Assembly: GCF_020687205.1 (NCBI RefSeq)
Contig: NZ_JAJEQE010000007.1
Coordinates: 1-64,000, forward strand
From: Hominisplanchenecus faecis
GTDB taxonomy: Bacteria; Bacillota; Clostridia; Lachnospirales; Lachnospiraceae
Length of the DNA stretch: 64,000 nt
Reading direction: 5' to 3'
Below are positions 1 to 8,389 of this stretch, in pieces. Position 1 is the stretch's first letter. The number at the start of each line of letters is the position of its first letter. Under the pieces are notes generated by a model that saw nothing but the letters and a program-made list of their open reading frames with translations, was not told where the DNA came from and ran no database searches. The position numbers and the translations under genes are program-made.

Positions 1-216
1 GAAGGGCGGCTAACAGGCGAGCGAACCGAACAGGAAACGCAGCGTGTCAGGAGATTGTTTTCGAATCATCATGGCGTCATATTTTACATATAAGTTTTCT
101 TAATGCCCAACTTCATCTTGCTTTTCTCCCATTTTAGTCTTATATTATCCTTAACTACACCTTTCTCCCCTCTAAGATACGCTTGGGATTTTTCGACTTT
201 CGAAAGGAGGATTTTT

Positions 217-597
217 ATGGGATTTTGGATTTTTATGTGTGTAACGGTTCTGCTGATTCCATTCCTGATGATCATCTTTGGCGGACTTTTTTCCAGAAGT
301 GCTCCAAAGGAAATCAATTCAGCTTTTGGCTACCGCACTTCCATGTCTATGAAAAATGCAGATACCTGGCAGTTTGCCCATCACTATTTTGGGAAAATCT
401 GGCGTACCCTTGGCTGGATTCTGATCATACCTTCTGTCATTCCAATGCTTTTTGTAATTGGAAAAGGCAATGATCCGGTCGGCAATATGGGCCTGATCAT
501 CACCTTCCTGCAGTTGATTCCGCTGATCCTTCCGATTTTCTTTACCGAAAAGGCTCTTCGGGCACATTTTGATCGAAATGGAAATCGCATTTTTTAG
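217..597 (+). CDS. SdpI family membrane protein
   Basis: A 126-residue membrane protein. The start at 217 is chosen because AAAGGAGG lies at ideal spacing before it. Three hydrophobic segments (about residues 2-22, 62-80 and 90-108) surround a loop with FGYRT, a Ser/Met-Lys-Asn run and TW, the signature of the SdpI / DUF3784-like family. SdpI in Bacillus gives immunity to the SdpC toxin and also acts as a signal transducer; most family members have unknown roles. No toxin gene is visible beside it. The 3' end overlaps the convergent GNAT gene by 4 bp. The family call is fairly sure, the function is not. Confidence 0.75.
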   Translation: MGFWIFMCVTVLLIPFLMIIFGGLFSRSAPKEINSAFGYRTSMSMKNADTWQFAHHYFGKIWRTLGWILIIPSVIPMLFVIGKGNDPVGNMGLIITFLQLIPLILPIFFTEKALRAHFDRNGNRIF

Positions 598-1076
598 AGA
601 ATCAGTCTCATCTGATTCCACACTACATTTCCATGTGCGGAATCAGAGACTCCTTCATTTACAAAACCAAATTTTGCATAATATGGAACCAGCCTGTCCT
701 TACACGTAAGTACAAGACCTTTTCGTCCCTGCTTCTTCGCATCCTGGATTGCTCTGCAGATCAGTTCTCCCGCATATCCATGCCTGCGACAGGCAGGGAT
801 TGTATTTACGCCGAAAATCATCTGCCATGCTCCATGCTCATTATGCAGCTCCGCTTTTTCATACATTTCATCCGTCAGATCTGCTTCATCCGTAACAAAT
901 CCATCCACAAAAGCAATCAGTTTCTCCCCCTCAAACATAAGCCAGAAATGATCACTATAATGTTGCAGCCTTTTTGCAAACTCTTCTTTGGTTGCTGCCT
1001 CTGCCGCCGGGAAACATTCTGCCTCCACAGCGGCTATCATTTCCAGATCATCTATTGTTGCTGTTCTTATCTTCAA
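594..1076 (-). CDS. GNAT family N-acetyltransferase
   Basis: Acetyl-CoA-dependent acetyltransferase of unknown substrate, about 160 residues. The fold shows as an N-terminal beta strand KIRTATIDDLEMI, a core ending in IFGVNTIPACRRHGYAGEL (variant of the acetyl-CoA loop Q/RxxGxG/A) and a C-terminal PYYAKFGFVNEG motif. I place the start at a TTG at 1076 because AGGAAGGA sits 7 nt before it; an ATG at 1094 is in frame but lacks a clear ribosome site. The reading frame stays open to 1301 into an unrelated ATPase remnant (separate entry), so an automatic caller may extend it wrongly. Confidence 0.75.
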   Translation of the reverse strand: MKIRTATIDDLEMIAAVEAECFPAAEAATKEEFAKRLQHYSDHFWLMFEGEKLIAFVDGFVTDEADLTDEMYEKAELHNEHGAWQMIFGVNTIPACRRHGYAGELICRAIQDAKKQGRKGLVLTCKDRLVPYYAKFGFVNEGVSDSAHGNVVWNQMRLIL

Positions 1077-1094
1077 TTTTTTGTCCTTCCTCAT

Positions 1095-1301
1095 CAAATG
1101 CACACTTTTTCTATCATGCACTGATGTTTCTTTGTTTGCAAGATAACCTAAGTGTATCAAATACGTGAACACATCATCTTTATTCACAAAACTGGTCATA
1201 TCATTTTGGAAAGAAGATACGTCCACTTCTACCGATACGCCGGATAACATCTCAATAATTGCAGTCCTCAAACCATCAAAATCCATATTGATCAATGGCA
1301 C
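1095..1301 (-). pseudogene. C-terminal remnant of DUF1703-type AAA-ATPase/nuclease-like protein
   Basis: The frame upstream of the acetyltransferase encodes residues such as FQNDMTSFVNKDDVFTYLIH followed by LGYLA. This matches the C-terminal end of the large AAA-ATPase family with a PD-(D/E)XK-like domain (DUF1703), where an FQNDM..F...DDVLTLLIHLGYLAYD block is characteristic. Those proteins are about 500-600 residues; only about 60 are left and nothing matching continues beyond 1301. I read it as debris of a deleted gene fused by chance in frame with the downstream acetyltransferase. Confidence 0.5.
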
Positions 1302-1990
1302 AATCGTTTCATCTCTTCAAAATTTCTATCTTTGTTTTACGATTCCTTTTCACTCTTTTTTTGATTTTAACATTGCCACACTCAAAGTGCAAGGAAAGCC
1401 AGGACGATCAAATATATACTCAGAAAAAACAAGTATTAATTCCTCATTTTTTCAGTCAATCTGGTGTTTTTTGTTCCCTTTCTCGTCTCGTAACATCACT
1501 TATTATGCAGTATAATTCCCTTGTTTTCTTTTTATGCATATGTATACATTTATGCATAAAGCGTTTATTTTTATGCATAAATACCATTATATGTGACGTT
1601 TTATTTAGAAAACACCAATTTATTTCTCTTGCAATATTTCCTTTTTTACTGCAAAATATACTTTGGATAGCCTGCATCTCCTTATATGCAGCGTATATCC
1701 GACGGTTTACAGGCTGTAAACAGCATTCCTGTAATAATTATATGTCTGTTTTGGGTCAGATATGAAGCTTTTCTCAATACTCATATTCCCGAAAAGCCTT
1801 GATTTTCCGGCATTTTTTGCAATATGAAATCGTTCCCACATTATTTCATTTTCTTATGTGCAATATATTGGAAATCCATATTTAAGCCTCTAAAACGGAC
1901 ATTTTAACGGAAACTTGTAACCAGAAATCTGTTTCTTTTTACCGTAGCAGATTTCCTCTTTACTGTTTTTTTCAAAGGAAGGTGTTACAT
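1302..1990. other. AT-rich intergenic region with short palindromes, no gene
   Basis: About 690 bp with no credible coding sequence; the open frames are AT-rich and lack ribosome sites. It holds three copies of the palindromic 10-mer TTTATGCATA starting at 1531, 1549 and 1570, and a 17-bp perfect palindrome GTTTACAG-G-CTGTAAAC at 1705-1721. These could be operators or remnants of the gene whose tail survives at 1095-1301. Confidence 0.5.
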
Positions 1991-2794
1991 ATGAAATTAA
2001 CAATGTTAGGAACCGGAAACGCACTTGTAACCGAATGTTACAATACCTGTTTTGTCCTGGAAGAAAATGAAAAATATTTTATGGTGGACGGCGGTGGCGG
2101 CAGCGCCATTCTTCATCAGTTAAAACACGCCGGTTTTAACTGGATGGATATGCGTGAAATCTTTATCACCCACAAACACATCGACCATCTAATCGGTATC
2201 ATCTGGATGATCCGCATGATCTGTCAGAATATGAACAGCGGCAAATATGAAGGAGAAGCCACTATTTATGGTCACGCGGAGGTCATTTCCCTGCTCCATA
2301 ACCTAGTCGAACAGTTCCTCCCAAAGAAACAGACTCGTTTTATCGGTGACAGGCTACATCTGGTCTGTGTTTCCGATGCTGAAACTCGCACTATCAACGA
2401 CCGAAATATGACCTTTTTCGATATCGAATCCACCAAAGCAAAGCAATTTGGCTTTTCTATGGAACTGAACAGTGGCAAAAAGCTCGTCTGTTGCGGCGAT
2501 GAGCCTTATAACGACTGTGAAAAGCCTTACGTAGAAGGCTGCGAATGGCTCCTGCACGAAGCTTTCTGCCTCTACTCTGAAAGAGACCTTTTCAGCCCTT
2601 ACGAGAAGCACCATTCAACCGTAAAAGACGCCTGTGAACTTGCCCAGAAGCTTCATGTTCCGAACCTTGTTCTCTATCACACAGAGGACAAAAACATCCA
2701 GAACCGTAAAGAACTGTATTCAGCTGAAGGAGAATCTTATTTTTCCGGCAATCTTTACATTCCGAATGATCTTGAATCCATCGAAATTGTATGA
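1991..2794 (+). CDS. MBL-fold metallo-hydrolase (RNase Z-like)
   Basis: A 267-residue metallo-beta-lactamase-fold hydrolase. It begins MKLTMLGTGNA, the typical first strand of the RNase Z / arylsulfatase-like branch, and carries the zinc motif HKHIDH near residue 57, an Asp in CCGDEPY, and a later HEAF and YHTED that supply the remaining ligands. Start chosen at 1991, with GGAAGGTG 5 nt upstream. Unlike a genuine RNase Z it lacks an obvious exosite arm, so tRNA processing is not implied; the substrate is unknown. It stands alone, followed by a weak hairpin near 2846-2870. Confidence 0.8.
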   Translation: MKLTMLGTGNALVTECYNTCFVLEENEKYFMVDGGGGSAILHQLKHAGFNWMDMREIFITHKHIDHLIGIIWMIRMICQNMNSGKYEGEATIYGHAEVISLLHNLVEQFLPKKQTRFIGDRLHLVCVSDAETRTINDRNMTFFDIESTKAKQFGFSMELNSGKKLVCCGDEPYNDCEKPYVEGCEWLLHEAFCLYSERDLFSPYEKHHSTVKDACELAQKLHVPNLVLYHTEDKNIQNRKELYSAEGESYFSGNLYIPNDLESIEIV

Positions 2795-2904
2795 TTTTTA
2801 GCAATAACTATTGGTTTTTATCTGATTTTTTTAATTTAAATATATGAGGATGCCCTGGCATTCTTGTTGCGGACACTAAATTTTATTGATAAACGAGGCA
2901 AATA

Positions 2905-3759
2905 ATGAAAACAAAAACAAACTATTTAAACGTCCTGAAAGAAACTTTTATTCTGACGGTTGCTGTCGCGATCATTGCCGCTGCAGTTTACTTTTTTCTT
3001 GTTCCAAGCCATACCTCCGTCAGCAGTATTTCCGGGCTTGGTATTGTACTGACAAACTTTATTCCGCTCCCTCTGTCTGCGATCAGCATGATCCTGAACA
3101 TTGCTCTCCTGATCATCGGTTTTTTCACCTGTGGCAGGGAATTTGGCGTTAAAACCGTTTATACCAGCATTATGCTTCCATTCTTTCTCTGGCTCTTTGA
3201 AATGATCCTGCCAGATTTTGGCTCCATGACAAACAGTCAGGAACTGGATGTGCTCTGCTATATTCTCGTTGTCAGTGTCGGATTAAGCATCCTTTTTAAC
3301 CGCAATGCTTCTTCCGGCGGATTGGATATTGTTGCAAAAATATTGAATAAATATGCACATATAGATTTAGGAAAAGCCATGTCTCTTTCTGGAATGTGTG
3401 TTGCACTTTCTGCCGCACTCGTCTACGATAAGAAGACCGTAGTGCTCAGTATCCTCGGAACTTATTTCAACGGTATGGTTCTTGACCACTTTATTTTCGA
3501 CCATAACATCAAGCGTCGTGTCTGCATTATTACAAAAAAAGAAGAAGAACTTCGTAATTTTATCATTCACGATCTGCACAGCGGAGCTACCATTTATGAA
3601 TCCATCGGAGCCTACAACATGCAAAAGAGAAACGAGATCATTACCATCGTGGACAAATCTGAATATCAGAAACTTATGAACTATATTACAAAAGAAGATC
3701 CGCTGGCATTCGTTACCGTTTACAACGTATCCAGCATGCGATACCAGCCAAAACTGTAA
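2905..3759 (+). CDS. YitT family membrane protein (DUF2179)
   Basis: A 284-residue inner-membrane protein of the YitT / DUF161-DUF2179 family. The N-terminal half has five to six hydrophobic segments, with the family-typical pattern FNRNASSGGLDIVAKILNKY after the fourth; the last about 80 residues form the soluble DUF2179 domain (residues KRRVCIITKK through the HDLHSGATIYES stretch, which binds small ligands in structures of the domain). GAGG lies 8 nt before the ATG. The biological role of the family is not established. Single gene, not obviously in an operon. Confidence 0.85.
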   Translation: MKTKTNYLNVLKETFILTVAVAIIAAAVYFFLVPSHTSVSSISGLGIVLTNFIPLPLSAISMILNIALLIIGFFTCGREFGVKTVYTSIMLPFFLWLFEMILPDFGSMTNSQELDVLCYILVVSVGLSILFNRNASSGGLDIVAKILNKYAHIDLGKAMSLSGMCVALSAALVYDKKTVVLSILGTYFNGMVLDHFIFDHNIKRRVCIITKKEEELRNFIIHDLHSGATIYESIGAYNMQKRNEIITIVDKSEYQKLMNYITKEDPLAFVTVYNVSSMRYQPKL

Positions 3760-3831
3760 TTCGAAATTCCCTGTTTCAGGTCAGAAATGTTCGATTCTTT
3801 GAATACCTGACCTCTGATTTCAAATGTCCTC

Positions 3832-3860
3832 TTTACTTTTTAACTTACCTATGCTATTAT
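3832..3860 (+). promoter_or_regulatory. Sigma-A-type promoter of the DUF134-NifX gene
   Basis: TTTACT at 3832-3837 and TATTAT at 3855-3860 are separated by exactly 17 bp, a good vegetative promoter. The start of transcription would fall inside the palindrome that begins at 3861. Confidence 0.55.
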
Positions 3861-3884
3861 TTTTATTGGCATATGCCAATAAAA
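3861..3884 (+). promoter_or_regulatory. Perfect 24-bp palindrome, likely operator
   Basis: Half-site TTTTATTGGCAT is followed at once by its exact reverse complement. The palindrome covers the expected transcription start and the first bases of the ribosome binding site of the DUF134-NifX gene. It has the position and symmetry of a repressor operator; the DUF134 helix-turn-helix domain encoded just downstream is the obvious candidate to bind it (inference). Confidence 0.55.
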
Positions 3885-3896
3885 GGAGAAAAACTT

Positions 3897-4634
3897 ATGC
3901 CAAAATGTAGAAAAAGAAGGATTTGCAGAGAACCTGATTATGTGATTTTTCAGTCTGAAAACGGACTGGACGATGTAACTACACTGACAGTAGACGAATA
4001 CGAAGCCATACGGCAAATTGATATGGAAGGTCTGAGCCAGGAAGAATGTGCAAAAAAGATGTGTGTTGCACGTACAACTGCACAGTTAATTTATAATTCC
4101 GCGCGAAAAAAAATTGCCGAAAGCATTGTCCTTGGAAAATCCATCCGCATCGAGGGTGGAAATTACATTTTATGTGATGGAAGTCCATGCTGTGAAAACT
4201 GCTGTAAATCCACGCAGCCAGTAAATTATATGCAGAAAAAGGGAGAAAACGTCATGAGAATTGCTGTAACATATGAAAACGGAGAAGTATTCCAGCATTT
4301 TGGAAGAACAGAAAATTTTAAAATTTATGAAGTGGAAAACAATAAAATCGTAAACAGCCAGGTAATGGGCTCAAATGGTATTGGACACGGTGCTCTTGCC
4401 GGACTTCTTTCCGGTAACCAGATCGATGTACTGATCTGCGGAGGCATCGGCGGCGGTGCTCAGGTAGCTCTCGCAAATGCCGGCATTACCTTATGTTCCG
4501 GTGCATCCGGAGACACGGACAAAGCAGTCGAAGCTTACCTGCGTGGCGAGCTGACCTCTGCCGGTGCTACATGCAGCCACCACAGTCACGAAGAGGGACA
4601 CGCCTGTGGAAATCACGGCTGTGGTCACCACTGA
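3897..4634 (+). CDS. DUF134 helix-turn-helix / NifX-like metallocluster-binding fusion protein
   Basis: A 245-residue two-domain protein. Residues 1-95 are DUF134 (UPF0251), with MPKCRKRRI at the start and a helix-turn-helix around GLSQEECAKKMCVARTTAQL. After a Cys-rich linker (CDGSPCCENCCKS), residues 120-220 are a NifX/NifB-type Fe-Mo cofactor-binding domain (MRIAVTYENGEVFQHFGR, then GIGGGAQVALANAGI). The last 20 residues are rich in His and Cys and probably bind metal. GGAGA precedes the ATG at 3897; an upstream in-frame ATG at 3873 lies inside the palindrome and is not favoured. Such proteins occur in anaerobes without nitrogenase; a metal-sensing autoregulator is plausible but unproven. 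Confidence 0.85.
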   Translation: MPKCRKRRICREPDYVIFQSENGLDDVTTLTVDEYEAIRQIDMEGLSQEECAKKMCVARTTAQLIYNSARKKIAESIVLGKSIRIEGGNYILCDGSPCCENCCKSTQPVNYMQKKGENVMRIAVTYENGEVFQHFGRTENFKIYEVENNKIVNSQVMGSNGIGHGALAGLLSGNQIDVLICGGIGGGAQVALANAGITLCSGASGDTDKAVEAYLRGELTSAGATCSHHSHEEGHACGNHGCGHH

Positions 4635-4702
4635 TCATTAACATTCAAGAATACCTCTGACTGATTGCAGAGGCAGAAGTCATTTCACATCCGATATACA
4701 AA

Positions 4703-4755
4703 GAGAGCATATAAGTAAAGCATTTTCTTTTTTAGCTTATATGCTCTTTTTATTT
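4703..4755 (+). terminator. Rho-independent terminator
   Basis: AGAGCATATAAG pairs with CTTATATGCTCT across a 20-nt loop and is followed by a run of T residues. It lies about 70 bp past the DUF134-NifX stop codon and terminates that transcript. Confidence 0.8.
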
Positions 4756-4930
4756 TTCTTCTGTGCACTTCCACAATCTGTCAAATCTATATCAGACGGG
4801 GGATTGCATTTCACCACCCTGACACAAATTTGTTACCAGCGGAGCATTTGTTTCAGTCGGCTGGCTAACCTGACCCGAATCGTGTTCTAAATCTCACGCA
4901 TATCCGTCCAAATTAGCTTATCCGAAATTA

Positions 4931-4946
4931 TGTTTCACGTGAAACT
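4931..4946. promoter_or_regulatory. parS-like ParB binding site
   Basis: TGTTTCACGTGAAACT matches the bacterial parS consensus TGTTTCACGTGAAACA at 15 of 16 positions. It overlaps the stop codon of the leftward GNAT gene. One of six such sites between 4.9 and 12.5 kb. Confidence 0.8.
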
Positions 4947-5502
4947 AACACATATCAATAAATCTTTCTCTTTCCAGCACGTCTTTCTTTCCATAAACTT
5001 TCGTATACAGTGTATTGCGAATCATTCTATACTCTTCTTCGTCAATTTTTCTCTCTGTGCTCATCAGAAAAAGCGGTGTCTCTTTACGCCCTTCACCCAT
5101 GGATGGCTGAATGTATGGATAATCATTAAAGAAGAATCCATTTCTCTCGTAAAACCTAACTCTCCTTACTGCTATTTCTTCTGTCGGAGGTTCCACTTCC
5201 AGAATGATCATTTTTTCTGCGTCTTCTTTCAATGCTTTTAGCATCCTGCTTCCTACGCCTCCATTTCTCAATACCGGATTGACTGCGAAATGTTCCACGT
5301 AAATAAAAGTTTCAAACTCCCATGCTGCAAAAAATGCTTTGATTTTCCGGAACTCTGGATCTTTTTCTATCAAAATCTGATACTCTGGATTTTGAAACAG
5401 TTCCTTCTGTTTCTGATAATCTCTGTATTCGTCTTTCGGAAAACTTTCTTCCATCAAGGTATATACCTGGTCAAAATCTTTTATTTCCATTTTTTTCAAC
5501 AT
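4945..5502 (-). CDS. GNAT family N-acetyltransferase
   Basis: A 185-residue acetyltransferase. It begins MLKKMEIKDFDQVYTLMEES and has the acetyl-CoA-binding loop in VEHFAVNPVLRNGGVGSRML (RNGGVGS being the Q/RxxGxG/A element), then ILEVEPPTEE and FYERNGFFFND, the usual C-terminal strand and Tyr. GAAGGAG precedes the ATG. The substrate is unknown; the family includes amino-group acetyltransferases for small molecules, antibiotics and ribosomal proteins. The end of the gene is embedded in a parS-like site, so the last codons are constrained by DNA-level function. Confidence 0.8.
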   Translation of the reverse strand: MLKKMEIKDFDQVYTLMEESFPKDEYRDYQKQKELFQNPEYQILIEKDPEFRKIKAFFAAWEFETFIYVEHFAVNPVLRNGGVGSRMLKALKEDAEKMIILEVEPPTEEIAVRRVRFYERNGFFFNDYPYIQPSMGEGRKETPLFLMSTERKIDEEEYRMIRNTLYTKVYGKKDVLERERFIDMC

Positions 5503-5782
5503 ATATTTTTCTCCTTCGTTGTTAAAACAACCGATTTCTTTTCATTTTTCCATTATATTTACAAACGTCACGTGCAGTACCAGGAAGACCTGCCTCAGTA
5601 GATACTTTTACTCACATGACAAACACAATACAAGTATTATACAAAAGAGAATAACTTTTTTCAAATGATATTGAGATAAGAATACGAAGCAGGCATCGCC
5701 CGTACAGAGCATATCTCAGATCATATTACAAACAATAAATAAAAGACAGTTTGCACTGTCATCTTAAAGGAGGATTTCATTT

Positions 5783-7441
5783 ATGAATCAAACTATGTTT
5801 TGCTATCAGTGTCAGGAAACCGCAGGATGCACCGGATGTACCAGAGTCGGAGTCTGTGGAAAGAAACCAGATCTGGCCGCCATGCAGGATCTTCTGGTAT
5901 TTGTAACAAAAGGTCTGTCCGCAGTAACCACACAGCTTCGGGCAGAAGGCGTTGAGATCAGTACCGACATCAATCATCTGATCACCTTAAACCTTTTTGT
6001 CACAATAACAAATGCAAATTTTGATAAAGATGCGATTGTTTCACGTATCCACACTTCGCTCGAAGTGAAAAGAAACCTTATCAAACAGCTCTCCGCATCT
6101 TCTTCTCTTCCATCCGCAGCCCTCTGGGATGGCACTGAAGACAGTTTTGAAGGAAAAGCTGCAGAAGTAGGTGTATTGTCTACAAAAGACGAAGATATCC
6201 GTTCCCTGCGTGAGCTGATTACTTATGGATTAAAAGGATTATCTGCTTACTCCAAACACGCTAATGCCCTTCTGCACGATGATGAAAACGTGGATGCTTT
6301 TCTTCAGAAGGCTCTGGCTGCAACGCTTGATGATTCTTTAGGTGCAGAGGAACTGGTTGCCCTGGCTCTGGAAGTCGGCAAATATGGTGTGGATGGCATG
6401 GCTCTCCTCGACAAAGCCAACACAGAAACTTATGGTAATCCGGAAATTACTAAAGTCAATATCGGCGTCAGAAACAACCCTGCCATTCTCGTATCCGGTC
6501 ATGATTTGAAAGACCTGGAAATGCTGCTGGAACAGACTCAGGGAACTGGCGTAGATGTCTATACACACTCCGAAATGCTTCCGGCACACTACTACCCGGC
6601 TTTTAAAAAATATCAAAACTTTGTGGGAAATTATGGGAATGCATGGTGGAAACAGAAAGATGAATTTGAAGCTTTCCACGGTCCGATCCTGATGACAACC
6701 AACTGTATCGTTCCGCCAAAAGACAGCTATAAAGACCGTTTATACACAACCGGTGCAGCCGGATATCCTGGCTGTCAGCATATTGGAGATATTTCAGCAG
6801 AAAACGGCAGTGCTTCTGCTGTGAACAAAGATTTCACTGTGATTATCGAACACGCAAAAAAATGTGCCCCACCTGCTCAGATTGAAGAAGGGGAAATTAT
6901 CGGCGGATTTGCACATGCACAGGTACTGGCTCTTGCTGATCAGATTGTAGCTGCCGTAAAATCCGGTTCCATCAAAAAATTCGTAGTAATGGCAGGCTGC
7001 GACGGACGTGCAAAGAGCCGTAACTATTACAGCGATTTTGCGAAAGCTCTTCCAAAAGACGCTGTCATCCTCACTGCCGGCTGTGCAAAATATAAATATA
7101 ATAAACTGGATCTTGGAGATATCAACGGAATTCCTCGCGTTTTAGATGCCGGCCAGTGCAATGATTCTTACTCTCTGGCTGTGATCGCATTGAAATTAAA
7201 AGAAGTATTTGGGCTTGACGATATCAATGAACTGCCAATCATCTACAATATCGCATGGTACGAACAGAAAGCAGTTATTGTACTGCTCTCCCTCCTGTAT
7301 CTTGGAGTGAAAAATATTCACCTCGGACCGACACTCCCTGCATTTCTCAGTCCAAATGTAGCAAAAGTACTTATGGAAAACTTCGGAATCGCCGGAATAG
7401 ATACTGTAGAAAATGACATGAAACTTTTCTTTGAAAAATAA
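5783..7441 (+). CDS. hcp: Hydroxylamine reductase / hybrid-cluster protein
   Basis: A 552-residue hybrid-cluster protein (prismane). The N-terminal [20 protein letters not shown] holds the cysteines for the iron-sulfur cluster. The hybrid 4Fe-2O-2S cluster ligands are visible as [23 protein letters not shown] and [10 protein letters not shown], plus a conserved SGHDL and a C-terminal [14 protein letters not shown]. Length equals that of the short anaerobic class. Hcp reduces hydroxylamine in vitro and acts as a nitric oxide reductase and nitrosative-stress protein in vivo. AAAGGAGG lies 8 nt before the ATG. No hcr reductase gene is adjacent; many clostridia lack one. Two parS-like sites and a terminator follow. 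Confidence 0.97.
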   Translation: MNQTMFCYQCQETAGCTGCTRVGVCGKKPDLAAMQDLLVFVTKGLSAVTTQLRAEGVEISTDINHLITLNLFVTITNANFDKDAIVSRIHTSLEVKRNLIKQLSASSSLPSAALWDGTEDSFEGKAAEVGVLSTKDEDIRSLRELITYGLKGLSAYSKHANALLHDDENVDAFLQKALAATLDDSLGAEELVALALEVGKYGVDGMALLDKANTETYGNPEITKVNIGVRNNPAILVSGHDLKDLEMLLEQTQGTGVDVYTHSEMLPAHYYPAFKKYQNFVGNYGNAWWKQKDEFEAFHGPILMTTNCIVPPKDSYKDRLYTTGAAGYPGCQHIGDISAENGSASAVNKDFTVIIEHAKKCAPPAQIEEGEIIGGFAHAQVLALADQIVAAVKSGSIKKFVVMAGCDGRAKSRNYYSDFAKALPKDAVILTAGCAKYKYNKLDLGDINGIPRVLDAGQCNDSYSLAVIALKLKEVFGLDDINELPIIYNIAWYEQKAVIVLLSLLYLGVKNIHLGPTLPAFLSPNVAKVLMENFGIAGIDTVENDMKLFFEK

Positions 7442-7447
7442 TTTTTT

Positions 7448-7463
7448 CGTTTCACGTGAAACA
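7448..7463. promoter_or_regulatory. parS-like ParB binding site
   Basis: CGTTTCACGTGAAACA, 15 of 16 identical to the parS consensus, 6 bp after the hcp stop codon. Confidence 0.75.
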
Positions 7464-7492
7464 CAGAGTACTTTAGAAATCAAATATTTTAA

Positions 7493-7508
7493 TGTTTCAC
7501 GTGAAACC
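7493..7508. promoter_or_regulatory. parS-like ParB binding site
   Basis: TGTTTCACGTGAAACC, 15 of 16 identical to the parS consensus, only 45 bp from the previous copy; paired close copies are typical of some parS clusters. Confidence 0.8.
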
Positions 7509-7568
7509 ACCTACACGGGAATACCGCTTTCAATCTCACACAAAATATCCGAAAGAATTCCAAAGGAT

Positions 7569-7611
7569 AAAAATGCCAGAATAATTTGAAAATGATTATT
7601 CTGGCATTTTT
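7569..7611. terminator. Bidirectional terminator between hcp and the exonuclease gene
   Basis: A perfect 17-bp stem AAAAATGCCAGAATAAT / ATTATTCTGGCATTTTT with a 9-nt loop. A-tract and T-tract flank the GC part on both strands, so it serves the convergent genes on each side. Confidence 0.85.
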
Positions 7612-7647
7612 ATCAATTCAAGTCGAATTCATATGCGACCTGGCATA

Positions 7648-8304
7648 CTACGCACTCAAGCTTAACCCCGCAAACAAATCTCCCATGCAAAACTGCAGTG
7701 GCTCCGCTGAAATTGCAAGTTCTTTCTCGTAGTTACGAATCTGGTAATCTGGATCAGATTCCAGCATCTCAATTAATTTTGCGGTATTGATTGCATCATC
7801 CAAACCATCGTGTAACCTGCCGCAATGCTGCATATCGCAAAGCATCAGAGCTTCACTTAAAGAGATTGCCCTGGAAAATCCGCTTCGTTTTACAAATGCA
7901 TCCTGATAATCAATCCAACGCTTTGGCTGCATGAAATTTTGGATTTGCTCATCTTCTATCTGTTTACTTTTTATTTCCCTTCTCAGTTGAGCAAAGTCAC
8001 ACTCACTCCACGCAAAAACTTTATACTCCCTGTCTCCAAGCCAATTCGTCAGATGTTTCAGGGCTTCCTCAAGTAATGGTGCATTTTTTATCTGAACATT
8101 CTGAATACCTGTCAAATTGCTGATATAGTGATCCAATACTCCATATTCCGGATGCACATACTGTCTTAATGTCGCAATCTGCCTGAAATCTTCATTCAAT
8201 AAAACTGTCCCCATTTCAATGATCTCTGTTGCATATTTATACATTTTGTTTCGATACATTTTTGGTACTTTGCACATTTCCAGATCAATCACTACATAGT
8301 TCAT
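7648..8304 (-). CDS. 3'-5' exonuclease (DEDDh family)
   Basis: About 218 residues. The DEDDh exonuclease motifs are present: YVVIDLEMC (Exo I, Asp and Glu), VFAWSECDFAQL (Exo II, Asp) and HDGLDDAINTAKLI (Exo III, His and Asp). This resembles the KapD / Eri1-like single-domain exonucleases of Firmicutes that trim RNA or DNA 3' ends. The start at 8304 follows GGAGGG; the frame is open further upstream but without a ribosome site. It lies downstream of the WYL regulator gene on the same strand with an 85-bp gap and could be cotranscribed. Confidence 0.85.
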   Translation of the reverse strand: MNYVVIDLEMCKVPKMYRNKMYKYATEIIEMGTVLLNEDFRQIATLRQYVHPEYGVLDHYISNLTGIQNVQIKNAPLLEEALKHLTNWLGDREYKVFAWSECDFAQLRREIKSKQIEDEQIQNFMQPKRWIDYQDAFVKRSGFSRAISLSEALMLCDMQHCGRLHDGLDDAINTAKLIEMLESDPDYQIRNYEKELAISAEPLQFCMGDLFAGLSLSA

Positions 8305-8389
8305 ATGAATGCCCTCCATCGAAATAGTTTTTTGCTTTTTATCTTTTGCTATCATGATTTTACATGATTCAGCCGCTCTTTCTGTATTT

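Noticed and set aside
1456-1677. Leftward 73-codon frame with MHKNKRF repeats
   Set aside because: The Met-His-Lys pattern comes from the TATGCATAAA repeats; no ribosome site and AT-driven composition.
5291-5306. TGTTCCACGTAAATAA as a further parS site
   Set aside because: Only about 12 of 16 positions match and one half-site is lost; inside a gene.
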